A DNA stretch of 64,000 nucleotides from Hermatobates lingyangjiaoensis (taxonomy: Eukaryota; Arthropoda; Insecta; Hemiptera; Hermatobatidae): assembly GCA_026182355.1 (NCBI GenBank), contig JAPFBL010000316.1:434001-498000 (forward strand), given 5' to 3'. The notes beneath the pieces are model-generated. The model saw only the letters and a list, made by a program, of their open reading frames with translations, was not told the DNA's origin and ran no database searches. Of the stretch, positions 34,970 to 47,555 are shown in pieces (positions within the stretch are counted from its first letter, which is position 1; each line of letters opens with the position of its first letter). Both the position numbers and the translations under genes were made by a program.

Positions 34970-35285
34970 GCACTCCGTAATTGTGTGGTATTTACTCATT
35001 CTGAGGTAAAATGGATAAACCAACAAAAGTCTCCACACAAATGAAGTTTTATTCAACGCGTTTCGAACACTTTGTGTTCATCATTGTTATTTCACTCTAA
35101 TTTTTTGTAACTAATTAGATTTAATTTGTATTATAGTGTTTTCCTGATGATGAACACAAAATGTTCGAAACGCGTTGAATAAAACTTCATTTGTGTGGAG
35201 ACTTTTGTTGGTTTATCCATTTTACCTCAGAATAATTTTTTTTTTTGTAATTTCCCAATTTGAGTTGATATTACACTGTAACAGA
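34970..35285. mobile_element. Head-to-head pair of PLE family F ends
   Basis: The arms share GGTAAAATGGATAAACCAAC, GTCTCCACACAAATGAAG and the motif region. The plus motif (35138-35185) is intact; the minus one (35046-35095) has CAATGATGA in place of CTGATGA. The outer ends read TACTCATTCTGAGG and, on the right, TGCACAAATAATGAG, similar to family G. Confidence 0.8.
35138..35185 (+). ncRNA. Hammerhead-like ribozyme motif (PLE family F)
   Basis: CTGATGA (35144-35150), extra T, stem GAACA/TGTTC, GAAA (35167-35170), palindromic hinge ACGCGT counting the flanking A and T, U as H17, and GAATAAAAC, which pairs with GTTTTC through one bulge. It is one of the clearest copies, with a long stem II. Confidence 0.6.
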
Positions 35286-35530
35286 TTGCACAAATAATGA
35301 GTTAACATATTTTGTTTAAAATATATCACAGTTTGATTTCTGTATGTCAATTTGTAGAAGTATGATTTTAAATACATGATGGTTAATGTTGAGCCTTTTG
35401 TATTTAGTAAGTAAGTACAAATAATTATGGACAGGCAAGAGGGTTGGTTAAGAGAATTAAAAAGTAAAGTGATTTGAACTAGGATATAAGAGGAGGCTGA
35501 AGTTCATTTTGCAAACAGAGAAGCGGTGTC

Positions 35531-35547
35531 GGGGGGGGGGGGGGGGG
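35531..35547. repeat. Poly(G) tract
   Basis: A run of about 17 G, with a second G-rich run at 35744-35755 interrupted by one C. Both could form G-quadruplexes and are error-prone in sequencing. Confidence 0.85.
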
Positions 35548-36060
35548 AGTACTTCGAATTGGGATAGTAAACTAATTAGTGGTTGAAGTTGGAAGTGTGC
35601 CGGATTAGAGCTAATTCAGTTGAAAACGTTACAGCCCCGCCAGGTGCGAATCTTCCACCTGCACTTAGTCTCATAATGAACATTATATTACAACTTGTTT
35701 CATTTTCAACTTAAACCAAGAGGGCATTAAATCTGTGAAGCGGGAGGGGGGGGGCCCAACTTTGCTGCCGCATTATTATGAGAGTTTGTCGCCGTCACTA
35801 ACTTACTGATAATAAGGGATGGGGATTATCGGCACTTTTCATATATTATCCACTTCTCGTTTATCTGATTGATAACATCTTCCTTAACTTTTCTTCTCAC
35901 TAAAACATATATCAATGTCATACTTTTTTAGTTCCTCTGATATTTTTTTTTAATCAAAACACTGCGGTGATGGTCACAACATAAAAATTAAAACAAGTAG
36001 TTGATTCTGATCATTAGTGAATAATAAATTACAAATGCATAATAATTGACAAGTATATTA

Positions 36061-36105
36061 GAGCTGTTTTGAAGGTGAACAGTATAGCCACCTTTACTGC
36101 TCCCC
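36061..36105 (+). repeat. Isolated diverged unit of the 69-bp repeat
   Basis: GCTGTTTTGAAGGTGAACAG followed by TATAGCCACCTTTACTGC matches the CTGAAGGTGTGCAGTATAGCC part of the array at 37745-41789. It stands alone about 1.7 kb to the left. Confidence 0.7.
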
Positions 36106-36189
36106 TCTTGAGAGTAGTTTATACAAGAAAATTGTTTTTTGTTTGTTTTCCAACGCCCACACTTATATGGCTTTTCCTTTTGAGTGCTG

Positions 36190-36480
36190 TTTTAGGGGCA
36201 CAAATTATGAGTCATTTATTATTTGGCACCCATTTACCTGTTGATTCTACATTAGGAGTACTAATTTACCTAACTCGAATGAATGAAGAGTAGGGATCTT
36301 TAAAAGTGTACCTGTCATCGTACAGGCTCGAGAACGATGGTTTAATGTCCTCTCTGAGAGACGACGTACTCAGATTTATACACATCCCAAATTAATTAAT
36401 CGAGGTCCATGTAGGTATCGAACCCAGGAACCACCAGTTCTGAGGCGAGTACGTTAACCACTGAGCTTACATAGGCCCTA
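36190..36480 (-). mobile_element. tRNA-derived SINE, minus orientation
   Basis: On the minus strand the A box (TAAGCTCAGTGG, 36458-36469) and B box (GGTTCGATACC, 36414-36424) are well kept. The body contains GTACGATGACAGG and the tail TTAGGTAAATTAGTACTCC. The B box is an excellent pol III match. No tRNA cloverleaf is preserved. Confidence 0.8.
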
Positions 36481-36659
36481 GCCTAGTCAGCCCTGTCATT
36501 TAGTTGTTCTTCATGATATATAATCTAGATTAGGCTAGTGTAAACCCATGCAGGTTTCTAATAACTTTCTTTTTTTTTAATGCTATGGAGAGGAGGTCAT
36601 AGTTTATTGAATTAAGATTTGAATATTCCGATGATAAAGAAGGTTTACACAAAATTTTT

Positions 36660-36945
36660 TTATTTATTATTGGGTACCCATTTTAGTAACAGGTGAGCCG
36701 CATTACCTGTTGATTCTATATTTGGAGTCCTAAATTTTTCCTAACTTAAGTGTATTTACAGTAAGAGTACCTGTCATCGTACAGGCTCAGCACCGAGGGT
36801 ATAAAGTCCTCTCAGGGGGATGGCATGCTCAGATTTATTCAACTCTCACGAGAAGAAATTAAGGGTCAGGTCAGGTGGGTATCGAACCCTGGACCTACCA
36901 GTTTAGAGGTGAGTACTTAAATCACTGAGCTAACCTGGTCCCCTA
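36660..36945 (-). mobile_element. tRNA-derived SINE, minus orientation
   Basis: The second copy of the same family, 180 bp to the right of the first, with B box at 36878-36888 and A box at 36922-36932. Body and tail follow the same order. Confidence 0.8.
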
Positions 36946-37744
36946 TAGGTTTATACAAGGAGAGAAATGAATACGTTTACTTGAGTAGAAGAAGTTTGAA
37001 ATTTTCTTTGGAATTTCAATAGAATGAGGGTGTTATCTGCTGAAGAATAAAAAAAGGTCCTACTCGAACTCGGTCTGACTTGTTCTGACTCATTTCATTG
37101 AATCGCCAATATTGAATAAGGATTTTTGATGGTTCTTATCTACTCTTTGTTTGTGTTGTTTTGACCGAATGGTTGGAATTGTGGAATTCTATTTCCAAGC
37201 CTTCCTTAAAATATTATAATTCGGCTACCTTAAAAGGTGAGACCTTAAGTCTTTTCCCAAACTGTAAATATAAATGTGATTAATTGTGTTCAGCTTTAAA
37301 CAGTATTATTGTACTCTTGCACGCATTGTGCTAGCACTGTCCATGCTATACTATTGTCATCATTGTTACATCGAAGACTGAGTGTTCCATTTAATCATTC
37401 ATTAAGCCTACTTCATTCTAGATGATCAATGCAAGTAAATGCAATCTGTATTCCAGTTTTCTCTAGATATTTTTTTTAAATTAAAGAATTAATTCCTTTA
37501 TATTTGTCAGCCAATATAATAGAAATATTACTTTTATTTCTTGAAGAAATATTACCTTGAGAATTCTTGACTTTTGTTGTTGACATTCATGCATTGCTAG
37601 TGAAATATTCGTTTAGAATATGGAAGACTAGGGATTACTTCTACTCTTCCCCAACACTACCAATTGGTTTAATAGTTAATATTTTATGAACTACTTACTT
37701 GGTTTAAAAACGCGTAATTGAATTTGAAAATAATAAACTATAAT
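36946..37744. other. Intronic spacer, nothing recognised
   Basis: No frame, terminus or RNA motif was supported. Confidence 0.45.
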
Positions 37745-40700
37745 GCATCATCACTGACAGGGAAGTTAGTGCTATCCTGAAGGTGTGCAGTATAGCCACT
37801 TTTACTACAGATGCATCATCACTGACATGGATAGTTAGTGCTGTCCTGAAGGTGTGCAGTATAGCCACTTTTACAACAGATGCATCATCACTGACATGGA
37901 TAGTTAGTGCGGCCCTGAAGGTGTGCAGTATAGCCACTTTTACAACAGATGCATCATCACTGACATGGATAGTTAGTGCTGTCCTGAAGGTGTGCAGTAT
38001 AGCCACTTTTACAACAGATGCATCATCACTGACATGGATAGTTAGTGCTGTCCTGAAGGTGTGCAGTATAGCCACTTTTACTACAGATGCATCATCACTG
38101 ACATGGATAGGATAGTGCTGTCCTGAAGGTGTGCAGTATAACCACTTTTACTACAGATGCATCATCACTGACATGGATAGTTAGTGCTATCCTGAAGGTG
38201 TGCAGTATAGACACTTTTACTACAGATGCATCATCACTGACATGGATAGTTAGTGCTGTCCTGAAGGTGTGCAGTATAGCCACTTTTACTATAGATGCAT
38301 CATCACTGACATGGATAGTTAGTGCTGTCCTGAAGGTGTGCAGTATAACCACTTTTACTACAGATGCATCATCACTGACATGGATAGTTAGTGCTGTCCT
38401 GAAGGTGTGCAGTATAGCCACTTTTACTACAGATGCATCATCACTGACATGGATAGTTAGTGCTGTCCTGAAGGTGTGCAGTATAGCCACTTTTACAACA
38501 GATGCATCATCACTGACATGGATAGTTAGTGCTGTCCTGAAGGTGTGCAGTATAGCCACTTTTACTACAGATGCATCATCACTGACATGGATAGGATAGT
38601 GCAATCCTGAAGGTGTGCAGTATAGCCACTTTTACTACAGATGCATCATCACTGACATGGATAGTTAGTGCTGTCCTGAAGGTGTGCAGTATAGCCACTT
38701 TTACTACAGATGCATCATCACTGACATGGATAGGATAGTGCTGTCCTAAGGTGTGCAGTATAACCACTTTTACTACAGATGCATCATCACTGACATGGAT
38801 AGTTAGTGCTGTCCTGAAGGTGTGCAGTATAGCCACTTTTTACTACAGATGCATCATCACTGACATGGATAGTTTAGTGCTGTCCTGAAGGTGTGCATAA
38901 AGCCACTTTTACTACAGATGCATCATCACTGACATGGATAGTTAGTGCTGTCCTGAAGGTGTGGCAGTATAGCCACTTTTACTAACAGATGCATCATCAC
39001 TGACATGGATAGTTAGTGCTGTCCTGAGGTGTGCAGTATAGCCACTTTACTACTAGAGATGCATCCTATGCCAGTTTATGCTGGACCTGAAGTTGTGCAG
39101 TATAGCCACTTTTACAACAGATGCATCACACTGACATGGATAGTTAGTGCTGTCTGAGGTGTGCAGTATAGCCACTTTTACAACAGATGCATCATCACTG
39201 ACATGGATAGTTAGTGCTGTCCTGAAGGTGTGCAGTATAGCACTTTTACAACAGATGCATCATCACAGACATGGATAGTTAGTGCTGTCCTGAAGGTGTG
39301 CAGTATAGCCACTTACTACAGATGCATCATCACTGACATGGAGGTGCTGTCCTGAAGTGTGCAGTATAACCACACTTTTACTACAGATGCATCATCACTG
39401 ACATGGATAGTTAGTGCTATCCTGAAGGTGTGCAGTATAGCACTTTTACAACAGATGCATCATCACTGACATGGATAGTTAGTGCTGTCCTGAAGGTGTG
39501 CAGTTATAGCCACTTTTAACAACAGATGCATCATCACTGACATGGATAGTTATGCTGGTCCTGAAGGTGTGCAGTATAGCCACTTTTACTACAGATGCAT
39601 CATCACTGAACATGGATAGTTAGTGCTGTCCTGAAGGTGTGCAGTATAAGCCACTTTTACTACAGATGCATCATCACTGACATGGATAGTTAGTGCTGTC
39701 CTGAAAGGTGTGCAGTATAGCCACTTTTACAACAGATGCATCATCACTGACATGGATAGTTAGTGCTGCTGTCCTGAAGGTGGTGCATTAATAGCCACTT
39801 TTACTACAGATGCATCATCAAAGACATGGATAGATAGTGCTGTCCTGAAGGTGTGCAGTATAGCCACTTTTACTACAGATTCATCAACACTGACATGATA
39901 GTTAGTGCGTCCTTGAAGGTGTGCAGTATAGCCACTTTTACTACAGATGCATCATCACTGACATTGGATATGATAGTGCAGATCCCTGAAGGTGTGCAGT
40001 ATAAACCACTTTTACTACAGAGAATGCATCACACTGACATGGATAGTTGTGCTGTCCTGAAGGTGTGCAGTATAGCCACTTTTACTACAGATGCATCATC
40101 ACAGACATGATAGTAGGTAGTGCTGTCCATAATTGAGCAGTATAGCCACTTTTCACAGATGCATCATCACTGACATGTAATAGTAGAAGTCCTGAAGGTG
40201 TGCAGTATAGCCACTTTTACAACAGATGCATCAACACTGACATGGATAGTAGTGCTGTCCTGAAGTGTGCAGTATACCACTTTTACAACAGATGCATCAT
40301 CACTGACATGGATAGTTAGTGCTGTCCTGAAGGTGTGCAGTATAGCCACTTTTACTACAGATGCATCATCACGACATGGATAGGATATGCTGTCTGAAGG
40401 TGTGCTATAACCACTTTTACTACCGATCATAATCACTGACATGGATAGTGCTGTCCTGAAGGTGTGCAGTATAGCCACTTTTACAACAGATGCATCATCA
40501 CTGACATGGATATGTAATGCAGTCCTGAAGGTGTGCAGTATAGCCACTTTACTACAGATGCATCATCACTGACATGGATAGATAGTGCAGTCCAGAAGGT
40601 GTGCAGTATAACCACTTTTACTACAGAAGCATCATCACTGACATGGATAGTTAGTGCTATCCTGAAGTGTGCAGTATAGCCACTTTACTACAGATGCATC

Positions 40701-41789
40701 ATCACAGACATGGATGTTAGTGCTGTCCTGAGGTGGTGCAGTATAGCCACTTTTACTACAGATGCATCATCACTGACAGGGAATTTTAGTGCTATCCTGA
40801 AGGTGTGCAGTATAGCCACTTTTCCTAAGATGCATCATCACTGACATGGATAGTTAGTGCTGTCCTGAAGGTGTGCAGTATAGCCACTTTTACTACAGAT
40901 GGCATCATCACTGACATGGATAGTTAGTGCTGTCCTGAAGGTGTGCCAGTATAGCCACTTTTACAACTTGCATCATCACTGACATGGATAGTTAGTGCTG
41001 TCCTGAAGGTGTGCAGTATAGCCACTTTTACTACAGATGCATCATCACTGACATGGATAGGATAGTGCTGTCCTGAAGGTGTGCAGTATAACCACTTTTA
41101 CTACAGATGCATCATCACTGACATGGATAGTTAGTGCTATCCTGAAGGTGTGCAGTATAGCCACTTTTACTACAGATGCATCATCACTGACATGGATAGT
41201 TAGTGCTGTCCTGAAGGTGTGCAGTATAGCCACTTTTACTACAGATGCATCATCACTGACATGGATAGTTAGTGCTGTCCTGAAGGTGTGCAGTATAGCC
41301 ACTTTTACTACAGATCACATCACTGGACATGGATAAGTTAGTGCTGTCCCAAGGTGTGCAGTATAGCCACTTTTACTACAGATGCATCATCACTGACATG
41401 GATAGTTAGTGCTGTCCTGAAGGTGTGCAGTATAGCCACGTTTACTACAGATGCATCATCACTGACATGGATAGTTAGTGCTGTCCTGAAGGTGTGCAGT
41501 ATAGCCACTTTTACTACAGATGCATCATCACTGACATGGATAGTTAGTGCTGTCCTGAAGGTGTGCAGTATAGCCACTTTTACTACAGATGCATCATCAT
41601 GACTGAAATGGTAGTGCTGTCCTGAGGTGTGCATAATAGCCACTATTACTACAGATGCATCATCACGGACATGGATAGTTAGTGCTGTCCTGAAGGTGTG
41701 CAGTATAGCCACTTTTACTACAGATGCATCATCACTGACATGGATAGGATAGTGCAATCCTGAAGGTGTGCAGTATAGCCACTTTTACT
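37745..41789. repeat. 69-bp minisatellite, about 59 units
   Basis: The unit runs GCATCATCACTGACATGG, ATAGTTAGTGCTGTCCTGAAGG, TGTGCAGTATAGCCACTTTT, ACTACAGAT. Because 69 is divisible by three, both strands show long open frames (for example 23-residue repeats ASSLTWIVSAVLKVCS-IATFTTD). These are by-products: the array lies deep in an intron and has no start, splice or codon signal. A recurrent variant (GGATAGGATAGTGC) marks higher-order structure near 38101, 38590, 38730 and 41050. From about 38740 to 40980 the units carry many one-base insertions and deletions, whereas 37745-38720 and most of 40980-41590 are clean. Confidence 0.97.
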
Positions 41790-43770
41790 TAATGTATTCA
41801 ATGCATAGGGCTAGACATCTTGAGAGGACAAGAAAGTGACAAGTTGATGCTTTGATTTTTAGAAAAAAAATAAATTAAATAAAATAAAATACAATAAAAT
41901 TACTTCTGGGACCTCAAAACATGTAATTCCGTCAAAATCTCGTGAACAAATTCAACAAGTATAGCACGTGATACCTTAGTCTAAGATAAACAATCAGTTT
42001 TTATAGCTTTATTGATCTTTGCCATAATTGAAATTAAATGAATTTTTTTTTTAAATTTTAATTTTTGGTTTCCGTTTTTGACAAGTTTTAATGGTTTTTG
42101 AATGATTTGTTAAGCGTCAAAAAATTATTTTCTGGAAATAGAACGCTCCTTTGGTGAATATAATTTTGAAAAAATTATCTCAACTCATCCTCCTCAGAAT
42201 GTTCTATTTTTAGGTGTAGATTCATTTTGATCCGTCAAACTGTGTGCCTTTTATCGCTCTCACAAATTTTTAGATTGAATTATAGGTAAAATTTGTTATA
42301 TTGTATTTAAAAAAATATTTAGTATTGTTTTAAAGATCTGAATATATATTTTATTTATTCCATTTGTAACATCAAAGATAATGCCAAACAGTCAGAACTC
42401 CAGAATTAGTAGTTTAGGAGAAAAAAAATGTAGTCTAAAAACAGATTTTTGGCAAAAAAGTGACTTTCCCATCATGCATAACTGCTACCAAATAATAGAG
42501 CTCATCTACACTATAACGCCCATTAAAGAATCTGGACTGTAGCGCGGTCACAAGCTTTCGATACATATACACCCACTCACCCACCCACCCACACAAAGAC
42601 ACAGACATCATCGAGAAAACTTCATACAACTTCTGGGACCTCAAAACACGTAATTCCGACAAAATCTCGAGATCGAATTTTTTCAAGATCCTTATACTTT
42701 ACACATAGTAAAGTAAATACATGAGAATAATACCCATATAGAAATTGCAATTTTGATTACCCTTAGTAGGCGAAAAAAACAAAAACTCAGTAGTAATACT
42801 GATTTATTTTGTATTGCTCTCAGTATTAAGCTCTCTGTATTGCTCCCTTTGTTAATAACTAACAAAGTATTTAAATAATACTTTGCTAGTTATTTCTTCA
42901 TACATCAATATAAATTAGCATTTGCTTTCTCTGCATTTCTATGGGTGGAATGTATGATTCATTTGTTGACGGGAATATGGCATCATCAAGTAACCAGTTT
43001 TCGATTTCCGGCATGGTTATACATAGGTAGTCGTATTGATATCTCCTTATTTTGGATCATTTCTATAGGAATGTTTAACGAGTACTACCTGATATCTCAC
43101 AGACATGTGAGCACAGATACTGAACCGATGACTTGAAAAAAAATCTAGTGTGATGAGAGGAATTGAAGCCTTAATCTTTTATAGTGATAACACGCACAGA
43201 AACACGAAACCAGACCTGTCTTAAAAACTTACTGAAGATCTCGAGTACACATGAACTTGAAATGGAACAACTATGTTTGAAATGACATTTTTGATGTAAA
43301 AATTTAACGATTATATTTAAAACTTTGCTTATTATTGAAAAAAAAACAGTAATTATTAGTGGTAATTATTTTCCTGTTATTAATAGTGCTCTTAATTTGA
43401 TAAAATCAAACAACAACGAATTGATAACTGGTGGTAGTACAAAAATATACGAGTGAAATGTCCAAAATATGTCAAGATTTGATGAAATACCCAACTCAAA
43501 AATCTTTGGAGCACTAAGTGCTTTTATGTACATAACATAGATTGTATATAAATGATTTTGAAGAAGATGGTGATCACACGTTTTATGGAACATTATAAAG
43601 TTCAAAAAAAAAAAAAAGAAAAGCTCTTTTTAGAAACATGACCTGACTAAAAAGTTCTGTGACAAGTTTTGTCAATTCTGAAAATATTACTTTTTTGAAG
43701 AACTCTTGAGAATACGCTATTAAGTTGCTACTTACAATATGTTATTAAAAAAAAGGTTAATCACATTTCA
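41790..43770. other. Intronic spacer, nothing recognised
   Basis: AT-rich. A repeated phrase, GGGACCTCAAAACA(T/C)GTAATTCCG, occurs at 41910 and 42635 (a ~35-bp duplication 725 bp apart). A 63-codon frame at 42945-43136 resembles nothing I know. Confidence 0.45.
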
Positions 43771-43806
43771 CCCCCCCCCCCACCTCCTCACTACCCCCCC
43801 CCCCCC
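43771..43806. repeat. Poly(C) tracts
   Basis: Two runs of 11 and about 13 C separated by ACCTCCTCACTA. A G-quadruplex is possible on the minus strand. Confidence 0.85.
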
Positions 43807-44479
43807 AAATGCCATCTTAGAAACGTAAAATCTAAATTGGGACTATCAATACCTGTCCCATTTCTCCCATAGATAATAAATGTGTGGTTAGACATTTTTT
43901 TCAACAGAATGGATATATAAAGAGATCTATTAAACTTTATATGATGTGAGAAAAAACCGTAAATGCCTAGTATTGAGATAATTTTAGTTAAAAAAAGTTT
44001 TGAATATTACATATAACTATTTAGGGTATTGTTATCCTGGCTTAAAGATTTAGCTTACTATAGTAAACCACATGAACAAGTGATTTCATGAGTTGATTTG
44101 TAGGGACTGACATATTTCTTGTTTTTCTGACACGGTTAAATAATTGTGGAATAGTTATAAATATGTATCCTAAATGTAGTTTGTTAAGAACTTTACTATA
44201 AGCATGTTATGGTATATAATAATTGTTTTGACCAACCACCAACGAATATATCCTCGCACTATAGTGGACGTCGTAACTAGCAGTTCCAGACCAGAGGCCT
44301 CTTACTGTTTCATTACTGTGTTACTCTAACTTTAACTGTCAGCAATTCATGTCAGATATTAAGTTCGTTTGTATAGTAATGACGTATTTGCAGTCATGTG
44401 GTCTTGTTAGTCATTATTTTGAATGTTTTTAGTCATGAGTTGGAAAAGTAGTCAGATAATCAGTGGATGAAGTAATTGT
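43807..44479. other. Intronic spacer, possibly LINE 3' flank
   Basis: Non-coding. The part next to 44480 may be the 3' UTR of the jockey-type relic on the minus strand, but no poly(A) end could be fixed. Confidence 0.35.
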
Positions 44480-44713
44480 TCAGTGAGGTTGAGGAAGGTT
44501 GGTGGCAGGATTTAGAGTTTGTACAAGGAATTTTGGATGAGTAGATAGTTTGTTGTCTTCATTGGTAGTAAGTCGAGTGATGTAACTATCTATGGATTCC
44601 ATTTTCAAATCATGGTGAATATCAACATTACGGGCGTACCAAAGGACCCTGGCTATAAGGCGGGCACACTTATTTTGAACGATCTGGATACAAATCGACC
44701 CCCTTATGGACAA
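44480..44713 (-). pseudogene. Jockey/CR1-type LINE, C-terminal RT remnant
   Basis: The minus-strand frame reads QIVQNKCARLIARVLWYARN, VDIHHDLKMESIDSYI and SHPKFLVQTLN. This is the conserved tail after the RT domain of jockey-like non-LTR elements, whose usual form is (I/L)QNK-x-LR-x-x-x-x-APWYVRN-x-x-(I/L)H-x-DL-x-(I/M). It ends with a stop soon after, as in intact elements. The upstream RT is missing, so this is a 5'-truncated relic. Confidence 0.7.
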
Positions 44714-44730
44714 GGTTCTTGCCTGAATCA

Positions 44731-47082
44731 GAAGAATAGTATACTATTGATACATCTATTGAATAATAAATCAGAAATGCTTCTTAACATAACGTTACCA
44801 TTTTCTTTGTTTTTTTACGATAAAATGTAATGATAAAGCAAAGAAATATATTGATTTTTATAGAGTCTCGCGTTTTGAGGTACAATATGTCCATTTTTTA
44901 TTATGCCCACCTGCACATGGCTGACTAGGTTTCTATTAAACAGTTCGTAAATATGTTCTTCAAAACATGTACATTCTGATAAATCATTATGTCATTTCTC
45001 AGACATATTTTTGTGTGCAGTAAAACACACTGTTATTTTAAGGTGATAGTTGAATATGGAAAACAATTTTATTGATCTATTAGTTAAAATACATTTTAAA
45101 AGGCGTAAAAATTTTCTGATAATTCTAAAAATGTGAAAATTTTTTTAGTATTAAATTTTATGAAATTCGAATGCGTTGGAAGAGAAGATATTACGCCAAT
45201 GCAAACAGCTATTAAGTGCCACTTGTAACCGCTTCTCAGATTGTGTTAAAAAAAATTACATTTTTTATAAAATTGATAAAATGAAAAAAATTCAATTATA
45301 CTTTCAATTATTTTGTTAATTATTTTATAAGTTTTCAATTTTTGCATTTATGATTCCATTTTCTTTATAATTGCCAAGACGAAAACATCATTTCATGAAG
45401 AAATCATGACATAAAAGAGATACTTGGTAATAGGATATTGTAATGTTACATAAAATTATTCTAATGTAATTTTCCTGTTTTATATCCACCATAAAAAAAA
45501 AATTACTAAATATTTGCATAATAAATTTGATGAGTTTTTCGTCACGAGTTGGGTAAATTGAAGATTTGCAGAGTTTATTTTCGGAGCCGTTGAGATAATG
45601 TTTTGTGCTATCATTCTTGTTTTAATATTGTTAGAACCTGAGTTACGATGTAATAAAAAAACTGATATTGCTCCATTGAAGTGGCTAAAATAAACGGCCT
45701 AGGGTTATAGCTCGACAACTTTATTATACGAGACCAAAAATACAAAAATTAAAAATCACCTCAAACTGAATTATTTTATTAAATTAATTAATTTATTAAA
45801 TTAAATTAATTTATTAAATATTAAATATTAAATTGATTAATAATTAATTAAATCAAAATATTTTTTAATTCCTTGCATAAAAAATAATTGATTTTTGTCT
45901 TACACATTTTTTTTTATTTTCGTGTAAATTAAATTTGAATAAGAAAAAGAAATACTGTTTTCTAACAGAATGCCGTATTATTTTGATAGATGACATTATT
46001 GAGTAACCGATGCGCTGAAGTTAAAATTTTAGTTCAATTGTTGAGTTTTAAATCCAAAAGGATTATTTTTATGCTTCTTGGTGGCAGGATATATAAATAC
46101 AATGTCCGAGTTGTATAAACAGGAATAGAAAGCCTCAGTGATAAAATGATAAAGAAAAGTATCAAAACGATATGAACTATTTAGGTTCACATTTTTGTTT
46201 ATGATGGTTTAAAAACCTTCACTGATTACGTAAGAAGTAGAAATGAACTTAGGTTTGTTGTGGTTCATGTATTTAAAAAAAAAAATTGTCTCTCACGAAA
46301 GGTATGGTATTACGTATCATATTATGTCATATGGTTATCATATTATCGTTACTTGCGATTATGTTTTAGCGAACAAATCTCGTCAGAGCACCTAAGTGGT
46401 TGAGTGAATTGAAGAAAGATATTGCAGTTTTATACATTGTCCGTAGTGGTTTGTATACTGATATATAAAAGGATTTACTCAGAATATATTCCTCAAAATT
46501 AAAAAAAACCTGTCAATCTCGACCTGTCGATATATTTAAAATTTTTTTCTTTAACGACTCCATCAATCTAGTTATTCAATAAAAACAAACACACTAATGT
46601 AGCCGTCATTAAATTTTACACATTAGTGAACTGACCATCTTAACAAATCAATACACAATTATTGTACAGAAAGAAGAGAACAAACAGAGGGATAAATGCT
46701 ACATTTTATTCTACAAAGGATTAAACGACTACTAATCATAGAACTGGACATACCTGATTTGAATAATACTTAGTTAGATGTATTAATATGATTCCCCAGA
46801 AAATTTCTGTTTAACTCCAGTTAGTAGTTGTGTTTTAGTGAAACATGTTTTTTTGGTTGTTTAGGTAAAATATATTTATTAGTTATTTAATTTGAATTAA
46901 ATTAAGAAAGGTAAGATGACAACCTTTCATGATTTAATATACCAGCCTCTGTGGTACTAATAATATATCTGTACCCCGAGCCTGTCCTAATAATAATATA
47001 CCTGTAATTAAAGCCAATTTACTATATTTTATGTTCAATAACAAAGTCAAATGTAATATATTATATTTTTACTTGATCCCTC
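44731..47082. other. Long AT-rich intronic stretch
   Basis: Very AT-rich, including an ATTAAATTAAT-type patch at 45775-45855. No gene, terminus or RNA motif was recognised. Confidence 0.45.
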
Positions 47083-47240
47083 GGTCTCGAGCCTGTATTA
47101 TACCAGGTGCTCGTTCCCTATTCTAAATATACTTGAGTTTGGCAAAATTTACTATTCCAATGTAGAATGTTGATTGTATGGTATCACAAAGGGCCAATCT
47201 TTGACCTGTGTGTTCTCTCCAGGAAAAACCACTGCAGACA
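47083..47240 (+). mobile_element. SINE 3' fragment with the alternative tail
   Basis: The segment matches the body end of the SINE family (TCTCGAGCCTGTATTATACC, then CTTGAGTTTGGCAAAATTTAC) and then the tail GTATGGTATCACAAAGGGCCAA shared with the SINE at 12661. The tRNA-like head is missing, so it is 5'-truncated. Confidence 0.65.
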
Positions 47241-47555
47241 AACCTAACCTAATCATAATGACATTCTTGGGAAGATTTCATTTTTTTTTAAAGAGAGTAC
47301 CAGTTTAATTAAAACCCTGTTCCGGAATCGATTTCTACAATTATTTTTTTTTCCTTGGTCATAAAACATAAAAGTTTATTTGTAAATTGAAAAAAAAAAT
47401 AATTGTAAACCATTATCATTGACAGTAGGTATATTAATGGATGTCAGGTAGGGAAAGTTCATTAATATAAATATATTAAATTGTAAATTACTGTTGGTCT
47501 GCGTGTAGGAAGTGTTACCATCATTAGATAGAATGACTTCGTTTTTTAAACACAG

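Noticed and set aside
36414..36469. tRNA gene on the minus strand
   Set aside because: A and B boxes are present, but the acceptor and anticodon stems do not fold, and several copies share non-tRNA bodies. Called SINE instead.
37704..41757. Long open frames on both strands of the 69-bp array (up to 169 codons)
   Set aside because: They exist only because the unit is 69 bp without stops in some frames. They lie inside an intron and break wherever an indel occurs.
37745..41789. Possible CRISPR-like array
   Set aside because: The whole 69-bp unit repeats with no unique spacers, and the genome is eukaryotic.
42945..43136. 63-codon frame resembling a membrane protein
   Set aside because: No recognisable motif, no splice signals in phase and no homology that I can name.
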